Positions 55,698-64,000 of a stretch of 64,000 bases of DNA are shown one piece after another. Numbering within the stretch: the first letter of the stretch is position 1; the number at the start of each line of letters is the position of its first letter. The DNA comes from JANMJD01 sp963847945 (GTDB taxonomy: Bacteria; Actinomycetota; Acidimicrobiia; Acidimicrobiales; Ilumatobacteraceae), in contig CAWKBX010000003.1 in the NCBI GenBank assembly GCA_963847945.1, positions 186,001 to 250,000 of the forward strand, read 5' to 3'. Position numbers and translations under genes: made by a program. Under the pieces are notes generated by a model. The model ran no database searches. It had not been told where the DNA came from and saw only the letters and a program-made list of their open reading frames with translations.

Positions 55698-58600
55698 CCG
55701 GCATCCGACCGTCGTGCTCTGGTGTCGTCGCGCCTTGCTGAGTGGTGGCTTCGGTCATCAATTCGTGGATGAGCATGGCCTCGCGGGTGTACGCGCGATC
55801 GACAGCGATCGGTATCGCTTCGTCCAGAAAGGTCAGACCTTGCTGTGTTTCGCCGACGGCGATCATTGCGCCGGCGAGAAGGCGACGGCTGCTGACCCCT
55901 TCGGAGACGGCTCCGATACCGTCGGCATGCTCGACAGCCTCGCTCAGCAACTCGACCGCTGTCGTCGTCTCGCCAAGGGCCAGGGCCAGCATGCCCAGCG
56001 TGCGACTCACCAGCCCGAAGCACATCGACCCGCCCCCGGTGACGCTGAATCGGCCCCGGAAGGGCAACATCTCGTCGAACATTCGGCGGCAGTGGGCGAG
56101 GTGACCGAGTCCGGCGGCGACCTCGGCTCTGGCTTGGGTCACCGGTAACCAGAAGTAGTTCTTCGGGAGCTCGGGGCCGTCATCGAGGAGTTCGGCCGCG
56201 CGCCGGTCGTCTCCTGCCCACATCAGGGCGATCGCCAGCGCCCCGGACCACATCCTGGTCTGAGGCCCCGTTGTCATTGCCTCGACCGCGTGGAGCATCT
56301 GCCCGAGGTTTCCGGCCTGGTAGGCCAGATGACCGGTCTGCAGCAGCCAGGTCGCCTCGGCGTCGATTTGGCTGGTACCGAACCGTTGCTGGAGTCCATC
56401 GACGAGGTGCTGTGCTCCTGGTTGACCACGGGCAATGTCGATCGACACGATCAATCGTTCGGTGAGGAACTCGAAGTAGGGGTTCTTGGTCATCTCGACG
56501 ACCGACCGGAGCTCGACCAACCGCGCCCGGCTTGCCGGCAGGTCACCTCGTTCGGCGAGGCAGTAGGCGGCAAAGAATGCGCTGAAGAACTCGATCTGCG
56601 AATCACCGGTGGCGCGGGAGATTCGGCCCAGATCTCTGGTGATCTGTTCGCGGCGATCGAGTGTCGCCGGCTCCCAAAGGCACGAGAACTCGGCATACAA
56701 GACGGCCGCGGTCAGCAGCGGATCGCCATGCTGGGCGGCGAGGCCGGTCGCTTCCTCGATCAACTTCACCCGCGGTTCACGCTCCGAGGTGAACGTCAGA
56801 TGCGAGGCGAGCGTGGCCAGAACGCGGACCCGTAGCGGGTCGGTGGCAGGAAGCAGGCTGAGGGCGTCCTCGCAAAGCTCGATCAGCTCGACGTCGGGCA
56901 ATTCGGCGGTGAAGAACGAGGCCCCGAGCCAGGTGCTCAAGGCCGCCGCCTCGCCCATCAACCGGGCACTGCGCGCCGTGCGGGCCAGGCGGCCGGCGCG
57001 CACGACTGCCTGGGTGAACGTCGGGTCGCCGAGCGCTCGGGACGCCGCGGCGAGCCCGAGCCACGCCTCGGCTCGATCGATGACGTCGGCATGCGGGTCT
57101 CGGGCCAGGAGATCAATCACCTGTCGGTACTGCGCCTTGGCCGACTCGAACGCCAATGCCACCATGTCGCGGTGGGCGGCGCGGGCCAGATACTTCGTCG
57201 ACCGCGCCTCCTCGCCGGCGAGTTGCCAGTGGCGGGCGAGTTCGTCGAACTGCTCAGCCCCGCGGGTCTCGATGGCCTCGGCCACCCGGCGGTGGGCTCG
57301 CGCTCGCCGCGTAGCGGTCATCTCGTCGAGCAGGGTGGTACGGACGATCGCATGGACAAAGCCGAACCGGTCGACGCCGAGTTCGCCGGTGATCCCGAGC
57401 GCGGCCGACGTCGTCGAGGAGATCGAGAAGCTCGTCGGGTTGACGGCCGACGACCGTGGCGAGCAGATCGAGGTGGAAGGTCGGGCCGATCACCGCTGCC
57501 AGAGTGAGCACCTCTTGGGCCCCGGGCGCAAGCGACGCCAAACGCTGGACAACGACGTCGTGCACCGAATCAGGGATCGGCATCTGGCTGGCGGATTGCC
57601 CATCAACGGCGGGGTCGAGCTGCCCTGTTGATCCCATGTGGTGTATGAGTTCGCAGGCGAAGAAGGCGTTTCCGGCGCTCTCGCGGTGGACGGTTTGGGC
57701 GATCGCCGCGACCCTGGTGATCGGCGAGCCGGGGGCGATCGCGCTGACCAACTGAGCGACATCGGACTCGGTCAGGTTTGCCAGGTCGACAGTGCTGGTG
57801 CGGGGCGCTCCGAACAGCTTGCGTACCGGGTGGGCCGAGTCGAGATCGGTATCTCGAGCGGTGGCGATGATCAACAAGCGCTGGTCGTCCGCCGTGGCAA
57901 TCAAGTGGCGCAGCAACATGACGGTTGAAGCCGTCGCCCAGTGGAGGTCGTCAAGCACCAACAGCAACGGGTGGGCCCGCGACAACCTGCGAACCAGGGC
58001 CGCGACCGCATCGAACAGTTCCAGTTGAGCGGTGGCCGGTTGGGATTCGCTGAAACTCAACGCGCTACCGGGGAACAGCCGGGCCAACGGGCCGGAATCG
58101 GAGCCAATCGCTGCGCCCAGCGTCGCATCGAGCCCCGAGATGGCGTGAAAGGCGACGGCGAACGGCTCATACGGCACGCCGAGGTCACTGCTGGACGATC
58201 CGGCAAGGACCATCGCCCCGTTCGCATGGGCGAGGGCGGCGCAGTGCGACACGAAGCGGGTCTTGCCGATTCCCGGCTGGCCGCGGACGAGCATCAGCGC
58301 GGCCGTGCCGGCCCGCGCCCGGTCCCACTGGGCGTGGAATTCGTCGACATGGCGGGCTCGTCCGACGAGGGGTAGCCGCGGTTCAGTGGCGAGCATCCGC
58401 GGAATCGTCGGAGCCGAGGCGCCGGTCAGATCGACCACTCGGTGCACGAGGACCGGGAGGTCGAGCCCCTTCAGGGAGCGTTCGCCGACTTCCTCGAAGG
58501 TCACGTTCGAGCGTCGTGAGCCGAGCATCCGGACCATGTCGGTGGCCAAAATTTCTCCCGGTCGGGCCAGGGCTTCGAGCCTCGCCGCCTCGATGACGGC

Positions 58601-58957
58601 GACGCCGCGGTGGTCGCCGCCATCGTCGATCGTCACCTCGCCCACCGACAACCCGATCCGGACCTGGAAGACGGCGATCGCCTCGTCGCTCGTGCCGTAG
58701 GCGGCGACGGCTCGCTGGATGGCGACCGCGGCGACAACGGCATCGGACGAGGTGGGAAACCCGGCCTTCACCCCGTCGCCGGTCCAGCGCAGGACGGTGC
58801 CGCGATGGGCTTCGATCGCCGAAACCAGTAGCTCGTCGTGTTGGCCACGGAGCTGGTCGGCTCGGTCATCGCCAAGTCGCGATCGCAGAGCCGTCGAGTC
58901 GACCATGTCGGTGAACAGAATTGCTCCTGTGCTCACCGTCGACCTCATGTCGCTCAC
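55681..58957 (-). CDS. class III adenylate/guanylate cyclase-AAA ATPase regulator (frame break near 57400)
   Basis: About 1092 residues. The N-terminal class III cyclase domain (about 10-170) carries the metal aspartates in LFTDMVDST and VLRWTGDGVKAGF. An AAA/STAND ATPase follows: Walker A VRGQPGIGKTRFVSH, Walker B LLLVLDDLHWATASTV and NLTESDVAQLVSAI. After one base slip near 57400 the other frame gives TPR-like helices (AHRRVAEAIETRGAEQFDEL). It ends 17 bp inside the convergent rraA-like gene. Such proteins make cAMP in response to an internal signal. Neighbouring MFS with a cyclic-nucleotide-binding domain gives a possible target. Confidence 0.85.
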
Positions 58958-59002
58958 CGTAGTGGTCGCGGAATCGACGCCCGTGAGTCAGCCGACAAGT
59001 TG

Positions 59003-60646
59003 TCAGCCGGCTTCGGAGGTTTCACCCGCGATCTGGCCGGTGCGGCGCATCTTGCCCTCGAGGTCCATTTCGACGATGTAGTTCATCGCCGCTGAGTTGG
59101 AAGCCTCATGGCCGGTGATCGCCACGAGGAAGGGGTCGCGGTGGATGGCGAGCAGTTCGCCCGGGCCCCTCGCCTGGACTGTCGCGGTTCGCCGCGTATT
59201 GGAGAGCAGGGCGACCTCGCCGAAGAAGTCTCCGGCGGGTGCGGTGCGCAGGAACACCCCGTTCATGCTGATGTCGAACTCGCCGTCGACGACGACGTAG
59301 AACACGTCGCCCTCGTCTCCCTGGCGGATCACCTCATCGCCGGGAAGCACCTGGACCCGCTCCGCCGCTCGGGCGGCCATTTCGAGAGTCGCGGCCGGGA
59401 GGGGGGCAAACATCGGCACATTCGCCAGCATCGTCATCTCCACGACCGGGATGTCGGCGTGAGAGTCGGCCGCCCGCAACGCTCGCACACTCGTCGCGGC
59501 GATGACCACGAGGAACGCACTGATCCCGATGAGGGCGGTCCTGACGTCGGCCACCGCCAACAGGGTCAGGGCGACGACGGCCCCGGTCAGCTGGGCGACA
59601 CCGGCGACGAAACCCAAGCCCGCGAAAAGGGGACCGAGCCGTCGTGGTTCGGTCGATCGTTGGAGCAGCATCCGGCTGAGGTTGTCCATCAACGACAGGC
59701 ACAACCCGACGACCGGCAGTAGCACGAAGACGGCGGGCGAGTCGGTGAACAGCCCGATGCCGGTACATGCTGCGGCCGTGACGGCCAGCGCCCCGATGAG
59801 GGCCTGGCGTAGTTGGGACCGCCGGACCGCCACGGTGAGCGCCACCGTGCTGAGCAGCGCCCCGCCACCGACAAGGGCAGACAGGAGCCCGGGCCCGCGA
59901 TCGCCCATGTCGAGAGCCTCGATGGCGAGGATCACCAGCAGGATGTCGAAGCCGCCGATCACGAGATTGCGGGCGGCCGACACGACGAGGACGCCAATCG
60001 CCCATGGGTGCTCCCGCGTCTCGGCGAGGGTGACCCGCAAGACGCGGCGAGGACGCTCGACGGTCGGTGCGTTCCTCTGCGCCAACTCGCGCGGCGAGGG
60101 TCGCCAGAGAGTGGCGGCCAAGGCCGTCCCGGTGAAGGCCGCGGCGGCGACAAACACCGCGGTGGGACCGCTGGCACCGCTGAGGGTCGAGGCCACCAAC
60201 GACCCGATCAGGGCACACGAGCTATCGCAATACGACAGACGAAGGTTGCCGGCCACCAGGCTTTCGGTCGAGCGGGCGATGACCGGCAGGAGTGCGGCGC
60301 CGGTCGGTCGCAGCGTATTGATCGCGCCAAGCCCGACGACTACGAAGGCGGTGACCGCCGGGCTCGGTAAGCCGACCGCCGACGAGATCGCGGCGCCTGC
60401 GTACGCGGCGGTTTGGACCGCGAAGCCGCAGACGCGAACGACATGGGGGCGATGCCGGGCCGTGAGGTTGGCGGCGAGCGGAGCGCAGACCAGGGAGGGG
60501 GCAAGTACAGCGAGCGACACCAGACCCACGGCGGACGACCCGCCCCAGCGAAACGCATGGACTAGCACGCCGAAGATGACTGCCCACTCGCTGATCACGG
60601 TCAGCAGGTGGGCGAGTACCAGCAGGTTCAGCCTTGTTTGTTTCAC
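59003..60646 (-). CDS. MFS transporter fused to cyclic-nucleotide-binding domain
   Basis: A 547-residue membrane protein. About residues 5-395 make an MFS-type 12-helix transporter (LNLLVLAHLLTVISEWAVIF; ALVGGGALLSTVALTVAVR). Residues from about 400 form a cNMP-binding domain: ANVPMFAPLPAATLEMAARA, GDEVIRQGDEGDVFYVVVDG and the phosphate-binding cassette FFGEVALLSNTRRTATVQAR with the key Glu and Arg. GTG 60646 has GGGGGTG upstream; a TTG at 60682 is the other choice. It lies just upstream of the cyclase on the same strand, so cyclase product may gate transport. Confidence 0.85.
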   Translation of the reverse strand: MKQTRLNLLVLAHLLTVISEWAVIFGVLVHAFRWGGSSAVGLVSLAVLAPSLVCAPLAANLTARHRPHVVRVCGFAVQTAAYAGAAISSAVGLPSPAVTAFVVVGLGAINTLRPTGAALLPVIARSTESLVAGNLRLSYCDSSCALIGSLVASTLSGASGPTAVFVAAAAFTGTALAATLWRPSPRELAQRNAPTVERPRRVLRVTLAETREHPWAIGVLVVSAARNLVIGGFDILLVILAIEALDMGDRGPGLLSALVGGGALLSTVALTVAVRRSQLRQALIGALAVTAAACTGIGLFTDSPAVFVLLPVVGLCLSLMDNLSRMLLQRSTEPRRLGPLFAGLGFVAGVAQLTGAVVALTLLAVADVRTALIGISAFLVVIAATSVRALRAADSHADIPVVEMTMLANVPMFAPLPAATLEMAARAAERVQVLPGDEVIRQGDEGDVFYVVVDGEFDISMNGVFLRTAPAGDFFGEVALLSNTRRTATVQARGPGELLAIHRDPFLVAITGHEASNSAAMNYIVEMDLEGKMRRTGQIAGETSEAG

Positions 60647-60751
60647 TAGTTGCACCCCCCGGGTCGCGGCATTCCCCTGCAATCTCGGCCAGGTCGAGCA
60701 ACGTTAACCGGAGCGATCGGTGCCCATGCGCGAGGCAATACGTTTGCATCT

Positions 60752-62167
60752 GTGACGACTTCAGACACCGAACCAGGGCAGGTCGCGACCGCGGCCGCCA
60801 CCGCCCGCGCCGCATCGCACGCCGAGACGTTTTTTGCCGGGGTGCGCGATCGTCGGGTTGCCGGTCCGATCGACCTGCCCGCGTTGCGAGCGGCGTTCGG
60901 CGGGCCACTGCCCGAAACCGGTGAGCATGCCGCCGCCGTCATCGACGCCCTGGTCGCCGCCGCCGAACCGGGGCTGGTGGCCACCGTCGGGCCGCGTTAC
61001 TTCGGCTTCGTCACCGGTGGGGTCGTCCCGGCTGCCGCCGGAGCCGACTGGCTGACCTCGGCGTGGGACCAACAGGGCGCGCTCGGCGTGTCGTCGCCGG
61101 CGCTCGCGGTGTGCGAAGAGACGGTCACCGGTTGGCTGTTGGACCTGCTCGGGCTGCCCTCGGCGAGCGGGGTTGGGTTGGTCACCGGTGGGCAGATGGC
61201 GAACACCACCTGCCTGGCGGTGGCGCGGCGCACGGTCTTGCGTCGCGCCGGTCACGACGTCGATCGAGACGGCCTGGTCGGCTGTCCGCCGATCGCCGTG
61301 GTTGTCGGAGCCGAGGCGCACACGACGATCGGGCGTTCGCTGCAATTCCTCGGAATCGGCAGGGCCCAGGTGTACGCCGTCGACGTCGACCGACAAGGTC
61401 GCATCGAGCGCGGCGCGGTTGGTCGCCTTCTCGCCAACCTGCCGTCAGGGACACCGACGATCGTGTGCGCTCAAGCCGGCAACGTCAACTCCGGTTCGTT
61501 CGATCCGCTCGACGACATCGCCGCCGCCTGCACCGCCACAGGTGCATGGCTCCATGTCGACGGCGCGTTCGGACTGTGGGCCGCGGCGAGCCCATCTCGA
61601 CGCTCGCTACTCCACGGCCACGACCGGGCTGATTCGTGGGCGGTTGACCTGCACAAATGGCTCAATGTTCCCTATGACAGCGGCGCGGCGATCATGCGCG
61701 ACGCGGCGAATCAGGTCGACAGTCTGCGACTGTCTGCCCCCTACCTGGTGGCCGGCGAAGAACTGCGCGACGGGTCGTCGTACGTTCCCGAGTCGTCGCG
61801 TCGCGCCCGATGTTTCCCGGCATGGGCCGCGATCCGCAGTCTCGGCCGCCGAGGTGTCGCCGAGATGATCGACCGTTGTTGCGATCTCGCCGGTCGGTTC
61901 GCCGGGCAGCTCGCCGACCACCCCGATGTCGAGGTGCTCAACGACGTGGTGATCAACCAGGTGATGGTCCGGCTCGGTGACTCCGACGAGCGGACCCGGG
62001 CGTGGATCGCCGCAGTCCAGGCGGAGGGCACCTGCTGGGCGGGGCCGACGACCTGGCATGGCAAGGTGGCGATGCGGATCTCGGTCTCGAACTGGTCGAC
62101 GACCGCCGCCGATATCGACCGTTCGTCGACGGCGATGCTGGCCTGTCTCCCGGTCCGGCCCGGCTGA
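60752..62167 (+). CDS. PLP-dependent group II decarboxylase
   Basis: A 471-residue amino-acid decarboxylase-like PLP enzyme. The PLP-binding lysine is in WAVDLHKWLNVPYDSG, the ring-stacking His in VVGAEAHTTIGRSL, and the Asp in WLHVDGAFGLWAA. GLVTGGQMANTTCLAVARR fits aromatic-L-amino-acid/glutamate decarboxylases. The GTG start at 60752 is 105 bp from the divergent MFS gene. It may decarboxylate an aromatic or branched amino acid; the substrate cannot be told. Confidence 0.85.
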   Translation: MTTSDTEPGQVATAAATARAASHAETFFAGVRDRRVAGPIDLPALRAAFGGPLPETGEHAAAVIDALVAAAEPGLVATVGPRYFGFVTGGVVPAAAGADWLTSAWDQQGALGVSSPALAVCEETVTGWLLDLLGLPSASGVGLVTGGQMANTTCLAVARRTVLRRAGHDVDRDGLVGCPPIAVVVGAEAHTTIGRSLQFLGIGRAQVYAVDVDRQGRIERGAVGRLLANLPSGTPTIVCAQAGNVNSGSFDPLDDIAAACTATGAWLHVDGAFGLWAAASPSRRSLLHGHDRADSWAVDLHKWLNVPYDSGAAIMRDAANQVDSLRLSAPYLVAGEELRDGSSYVPESSRRARCFPAWAAIRSLGRRGVAEMIDRCCDLAGRFAGQLADHPDVEVLNDVVINQVMVRLGDSDERTRAWIAAVQAEGTCWAGPTTWHGKVAMRISVSNWSTTAADIDRSSTAMLACLPVRPG

Positions 62168-62199
62168 GGCCGCCCGCGACCGCTACAAAAGGTTCCCTC

Positions 62200-63693
62200 A
62201 TGACTGTGATTGACCGAATGACTGTGATGACCGAAGAGCCGCCGATCAGCAACGTCGAGCGGCTGCGCGAGTTGGCGGCGGAGCGGCCCGATCAGGTGGC
62301 GTACGTCCACCTGGCCATCGATGGCAGTGAGCGGTCGGTGACATGGGCCGAGCTGGAGCGGCGTTCGAGCCAGGTGGCCGGCGCGTTCGCCGAGCGCGGC
62401 GTGGGCTTCGGCGACCTCGTCGGCCTTGGCATCCGCAACTCACCGGAGCTGACGATCGCGGTGCTTGCCGCCTGGAAACTCGGCGCCGTTCCGGTTCCGG
62501 TGCGTTGGGATGTCCCTGACTGGGAGCTCGAACGGCTCAAACAGGCGGTGAGCCCGCGCCTGTACGTCGCCCCCGACGATCTCGGTTGGATCGAGGCCAC
62601 CGCCGACGATGCGGTGTCTGACCTGCCGCCGCGCATCTCGCCGAACGTCAACGGCATCTGCAGCAGCGGATCGACCGGGACTCCCAAGGTGATCCTGTTG
62701 CAGACCCAGCCGGTGTTCAACCCGATCTTCAGCACCCCGATCGCCGTCACCTGGGGGATGACGATCGCCCGCCCGCAACGCATCCTGGTCCTCGCCCCGA
62801 TGTACCACATCAATGCGTTTGCCACCCTCCACAGCATGTTGACCGGCGACCAGTTGTTCGTGATGGAGAAATTCGACACCGCCCGGATCGTCGCAGCCAT
62901 CGAGACCCACCGGCTCACGACATTTACGGCCACCCCGACGATGTTGCAGCGCATCGCCGACTTCCCCGGGATCGACGATCGCGACTTGTCGAGCCTCGAA
63001 TGGATCATGCAGGGGGCGGCGCCGATGCCGCCGTCACTGGTCCATCGGTGGGGCATCTTGATCGGGGTCGACAAGATCATCATGGCCTACGGCGGCACCG
63101 AGGGTCTCGGGCTGACCGTGCTCAACGGCACCGAATGGATGGCCCACGAGGGCAGCGTCGGGCGCGGTTTTCGTGACGCTGAACTGCGGATACTCGATGA
63201 CAATGGCAACGACCTGCCCACCGGCGAGGTCGGGCACATCTTCATCCGCGCCGCCGGCTACGTCGGCGCGACGTATCTCGGCGACGTTCCCCAGATCCCG
63301 ATGACCGACGACGGGTTCGGCTCCTATGGCGACATGGGCCGACTCGATGACGACGGCTACCTCTACCTCGCCGACCGGCGGGTCGACGTGATCATCACCG
63401 GTGGGGCAAACGTGTTCCCCGCCGAGATCGAAGCGGCGCTGATCGATCACCCGAAGATCGCCGATGTCGTCGTCATCGGGCTGCGAGACCCGGAGTGGGG
63501 TCAGCGGGTGCATGCCATCATCGAACCCGTCGATCAGGCCGACCCGCCGACGCTCGACGAGGTCAAGGCGTATGTCAAGGGCCGTCTACTCGCCTACAAG
63601 GTCCCCAAGTCGATCGAGATCATCGACGCCATCCCCCGCAGCGAAGCGATGAAGGTCAACCGCGGTCGCCTCGTCGAAGCCCGCGGCGGCTGA
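62200..63693 (+). CDS. AMP-dependent acyl-CoA ligase
   Basis: A 497-residue ANL-superfamily enzyme that adenylates a carboxylic acid and forms its CoA thioester. Key motifs: P-loop CSSGSTGTPKVI, A5 AYGGTEGLG, A7 SYGDMGRLDDDGYLYLADRR and A10 PRSEAMKVNRGRL with the catalytic Lys. AAAAGG lies 7 nt before ATG 62200. It follows the decarboxylase by 32 bp on the same strand, so they are likely co-transcribed. The acid is not known; the short form resembles bile-acid/steroid or medium-chain ligases. Confidence 0.87.
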   Translation: MTVIDRMTVMTEEPPISNVERLRELAAERPDQVAYVHLAIDGSERSVTWAELERRSSQVAGAFAERGVGFGDLVGLGIRNSPELTIAVLAAWKLGAVPVPVRWDVPDWELERLKQAVSPRLYVAPDDLGWIEATADDAVSDLPPRISPNVNGICSSGSTGTPKVILLQTQPVFNPIFSTPIAVTWGMTIARPQRILVLAPMYHINAFATLHSMLTGDQLFVMEKFDTARIVAAIETHRLTTFTATPTMLQRIADFPGIDDRDLSSLEWIMQGAAPMPPSLVHRWGILIGVDKIIMAYGGTEGLGLTVLNGTEWMAHEGSVGRGFRDAELRILDDNGNDLPTGEVGHIFIRAAGYVGATYLGDVPQIPMTDDGFGSYGDMGRLDDDGYLYLADRRVDVIITGGANVFPAEIEAALIDHPKIADVVVIGLRDPEWGQRVHAIIEPVDQADPPTLDEVKAYVKGRLLAYKVPKSIEIIDAIPRSEAMKVNRGRLVEARGG

Positions 63694-63713
63694 ACCGGCG
63701 ACGGTCCGCACCG

Positions 63714-64000
63714 TCACCCGGCCTTCCGCCGCCGTGTTGTGCGCGTTTCGGAGCGTCCAGCGCTCCCCAACGCACGCGACGCCCGTGAATCACCGCTCAA
63801 CAGTGTGCGCAGCGACGCGGTCGTGGATGCGAAGGCCTGTTGGCAATCGAGATCGGAGTCGGTGGCTTCCACCATCCGCCAGCCGGCCACGACCAAGAGC
63901 CGCCGCCGCTCGGCATCGCGTTCCTGCGTGGCCTTGGAGCCGTGGGTGAAGAACGGGCTGACCTCGAGTGCGGCCCTCGCCTCGGGCCAGGCGAAGTCGA
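63714..64000 (-). CDS. DUF559-like endonuclease-fold protein, 5'-truncated by window edge
   Basis: The minus strand reads in from the right edge as FAWPEARAALEVSPFFTHGS and KATQERDAERRRLLVVAGWR, then VEATDSDLDCQQAFASTTAS to a stop at 63714. This matches the C-terminal DUF559 (Vsr/PD-(D/E)XK-like) region of small actinobacterial proteins of uncertain role. The start and most of the protein lie beyond the window. Confidence 0.6.
   Translation of the reverse strand, partial: DFAWPEARAALEVSPFFTHGSKATQERDAERRRLLVVAGWRMVEATDSDLDCQQAFASTTASLRTLLSGDSRASRALGSAGRSETRTTRRRKAG

Overview
The window is GC-rich DNA (about two thirds G+C by eye) with tightly packed genes, many GTG/TTG starts and many 4-bp ATGA/GTGA overlaps. 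A WhiB-like protein, an actinobacterial-type Tad locus with a short pilin, MMPL and RraA-like proteins and several acyl-CoA enzymes point to an actinobacterium, probably of the Acidimicrobiia/Ilumatobacter kind. That placement is inference from gene content; no rRNA gene is present.

Layout. 0-11.6 kb is chromosomal: the end of a DMT permease, topA, an MMPL exporter, rsgA, a small membrane protein, and a six-gene Tad pilus operon (cpaE-tadA-tadB-tadC-pilin-tadE) on the minus strand. At 11.7-12.4 kb is a RHH/PIN toxin-antitoxin pair with a perfect palindrome over its start codon, followed by a decayed AAA regulator. At 13.05 kb is a selenocysteine tRNA gene (anticodon TCA). Its 3' 66 bp are repeated, with one mismatch, at 29.2 kb, and the 16.1 kb between is an integrated mobile element. 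The element carries an excisionase-like HTH gene, a replisome-organiser-like gene containing an origin-like hairpin, small genes, an HK97-type prohead protease, a WhiB protein, an SCO3933-like regulator behind a clear promoter/operator, a membrane protein plus FtsK/TraB-type motor, a pyrimidine-only tract, an HUH-type Rep and a tyrosine integrase beside the right repeat. It looks like an actinomycete integrative-conjugative element mixed with phage-satellite parts and is the most novel object here.

From 29.3 to 32.6 kb is a decayed accessory zone (DUF4143 ATPase remnant, AlbA_2/HATPase regulator with its own repeat operator, small membrane protein). From 32.9 kb the chromosome resumes: an ABC exporter pair, a carotenoid oxygenase, an arsJ-gapdh arsenate-resistance pair, a catabolic cluster (binding protein, SDR, CaiB/BaiF CoA-transferase, acyl-CoA-dehydrogenase-like enzyme), a broken secreted-protein fragment, a large secreted M14 carboxypeptidase, an O-acetylhomoserine sulfhydrylase with an alpha/beta hydrolase, a minus-strand set that fits lysine breakdown through saccharopine (aminoadipate aminotransferase, two saccharopine dehydrogenases, PNPOx-like protein, 3-hydroxyacyl-CoA dehydrogenase), an RraA-like protein, a class III cyclase-ATPase next to an MFS protein with a cyclic-nucleotide-binding domain, a PLP decarboxylase and an acyl-CoA ligase. 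A DUF559-like gene runs off the right edge.

Caution on gene integrity: about twenty single-base frame breaks occur, including in topA, which is essential, and in several other conserved enzymes. Where inspected, the lost or gained base often lies in a short homopolymer. Residual assembly indels are therefore the simplest explanation, and I annotate such genes as whole spans and say where the frame breaks.
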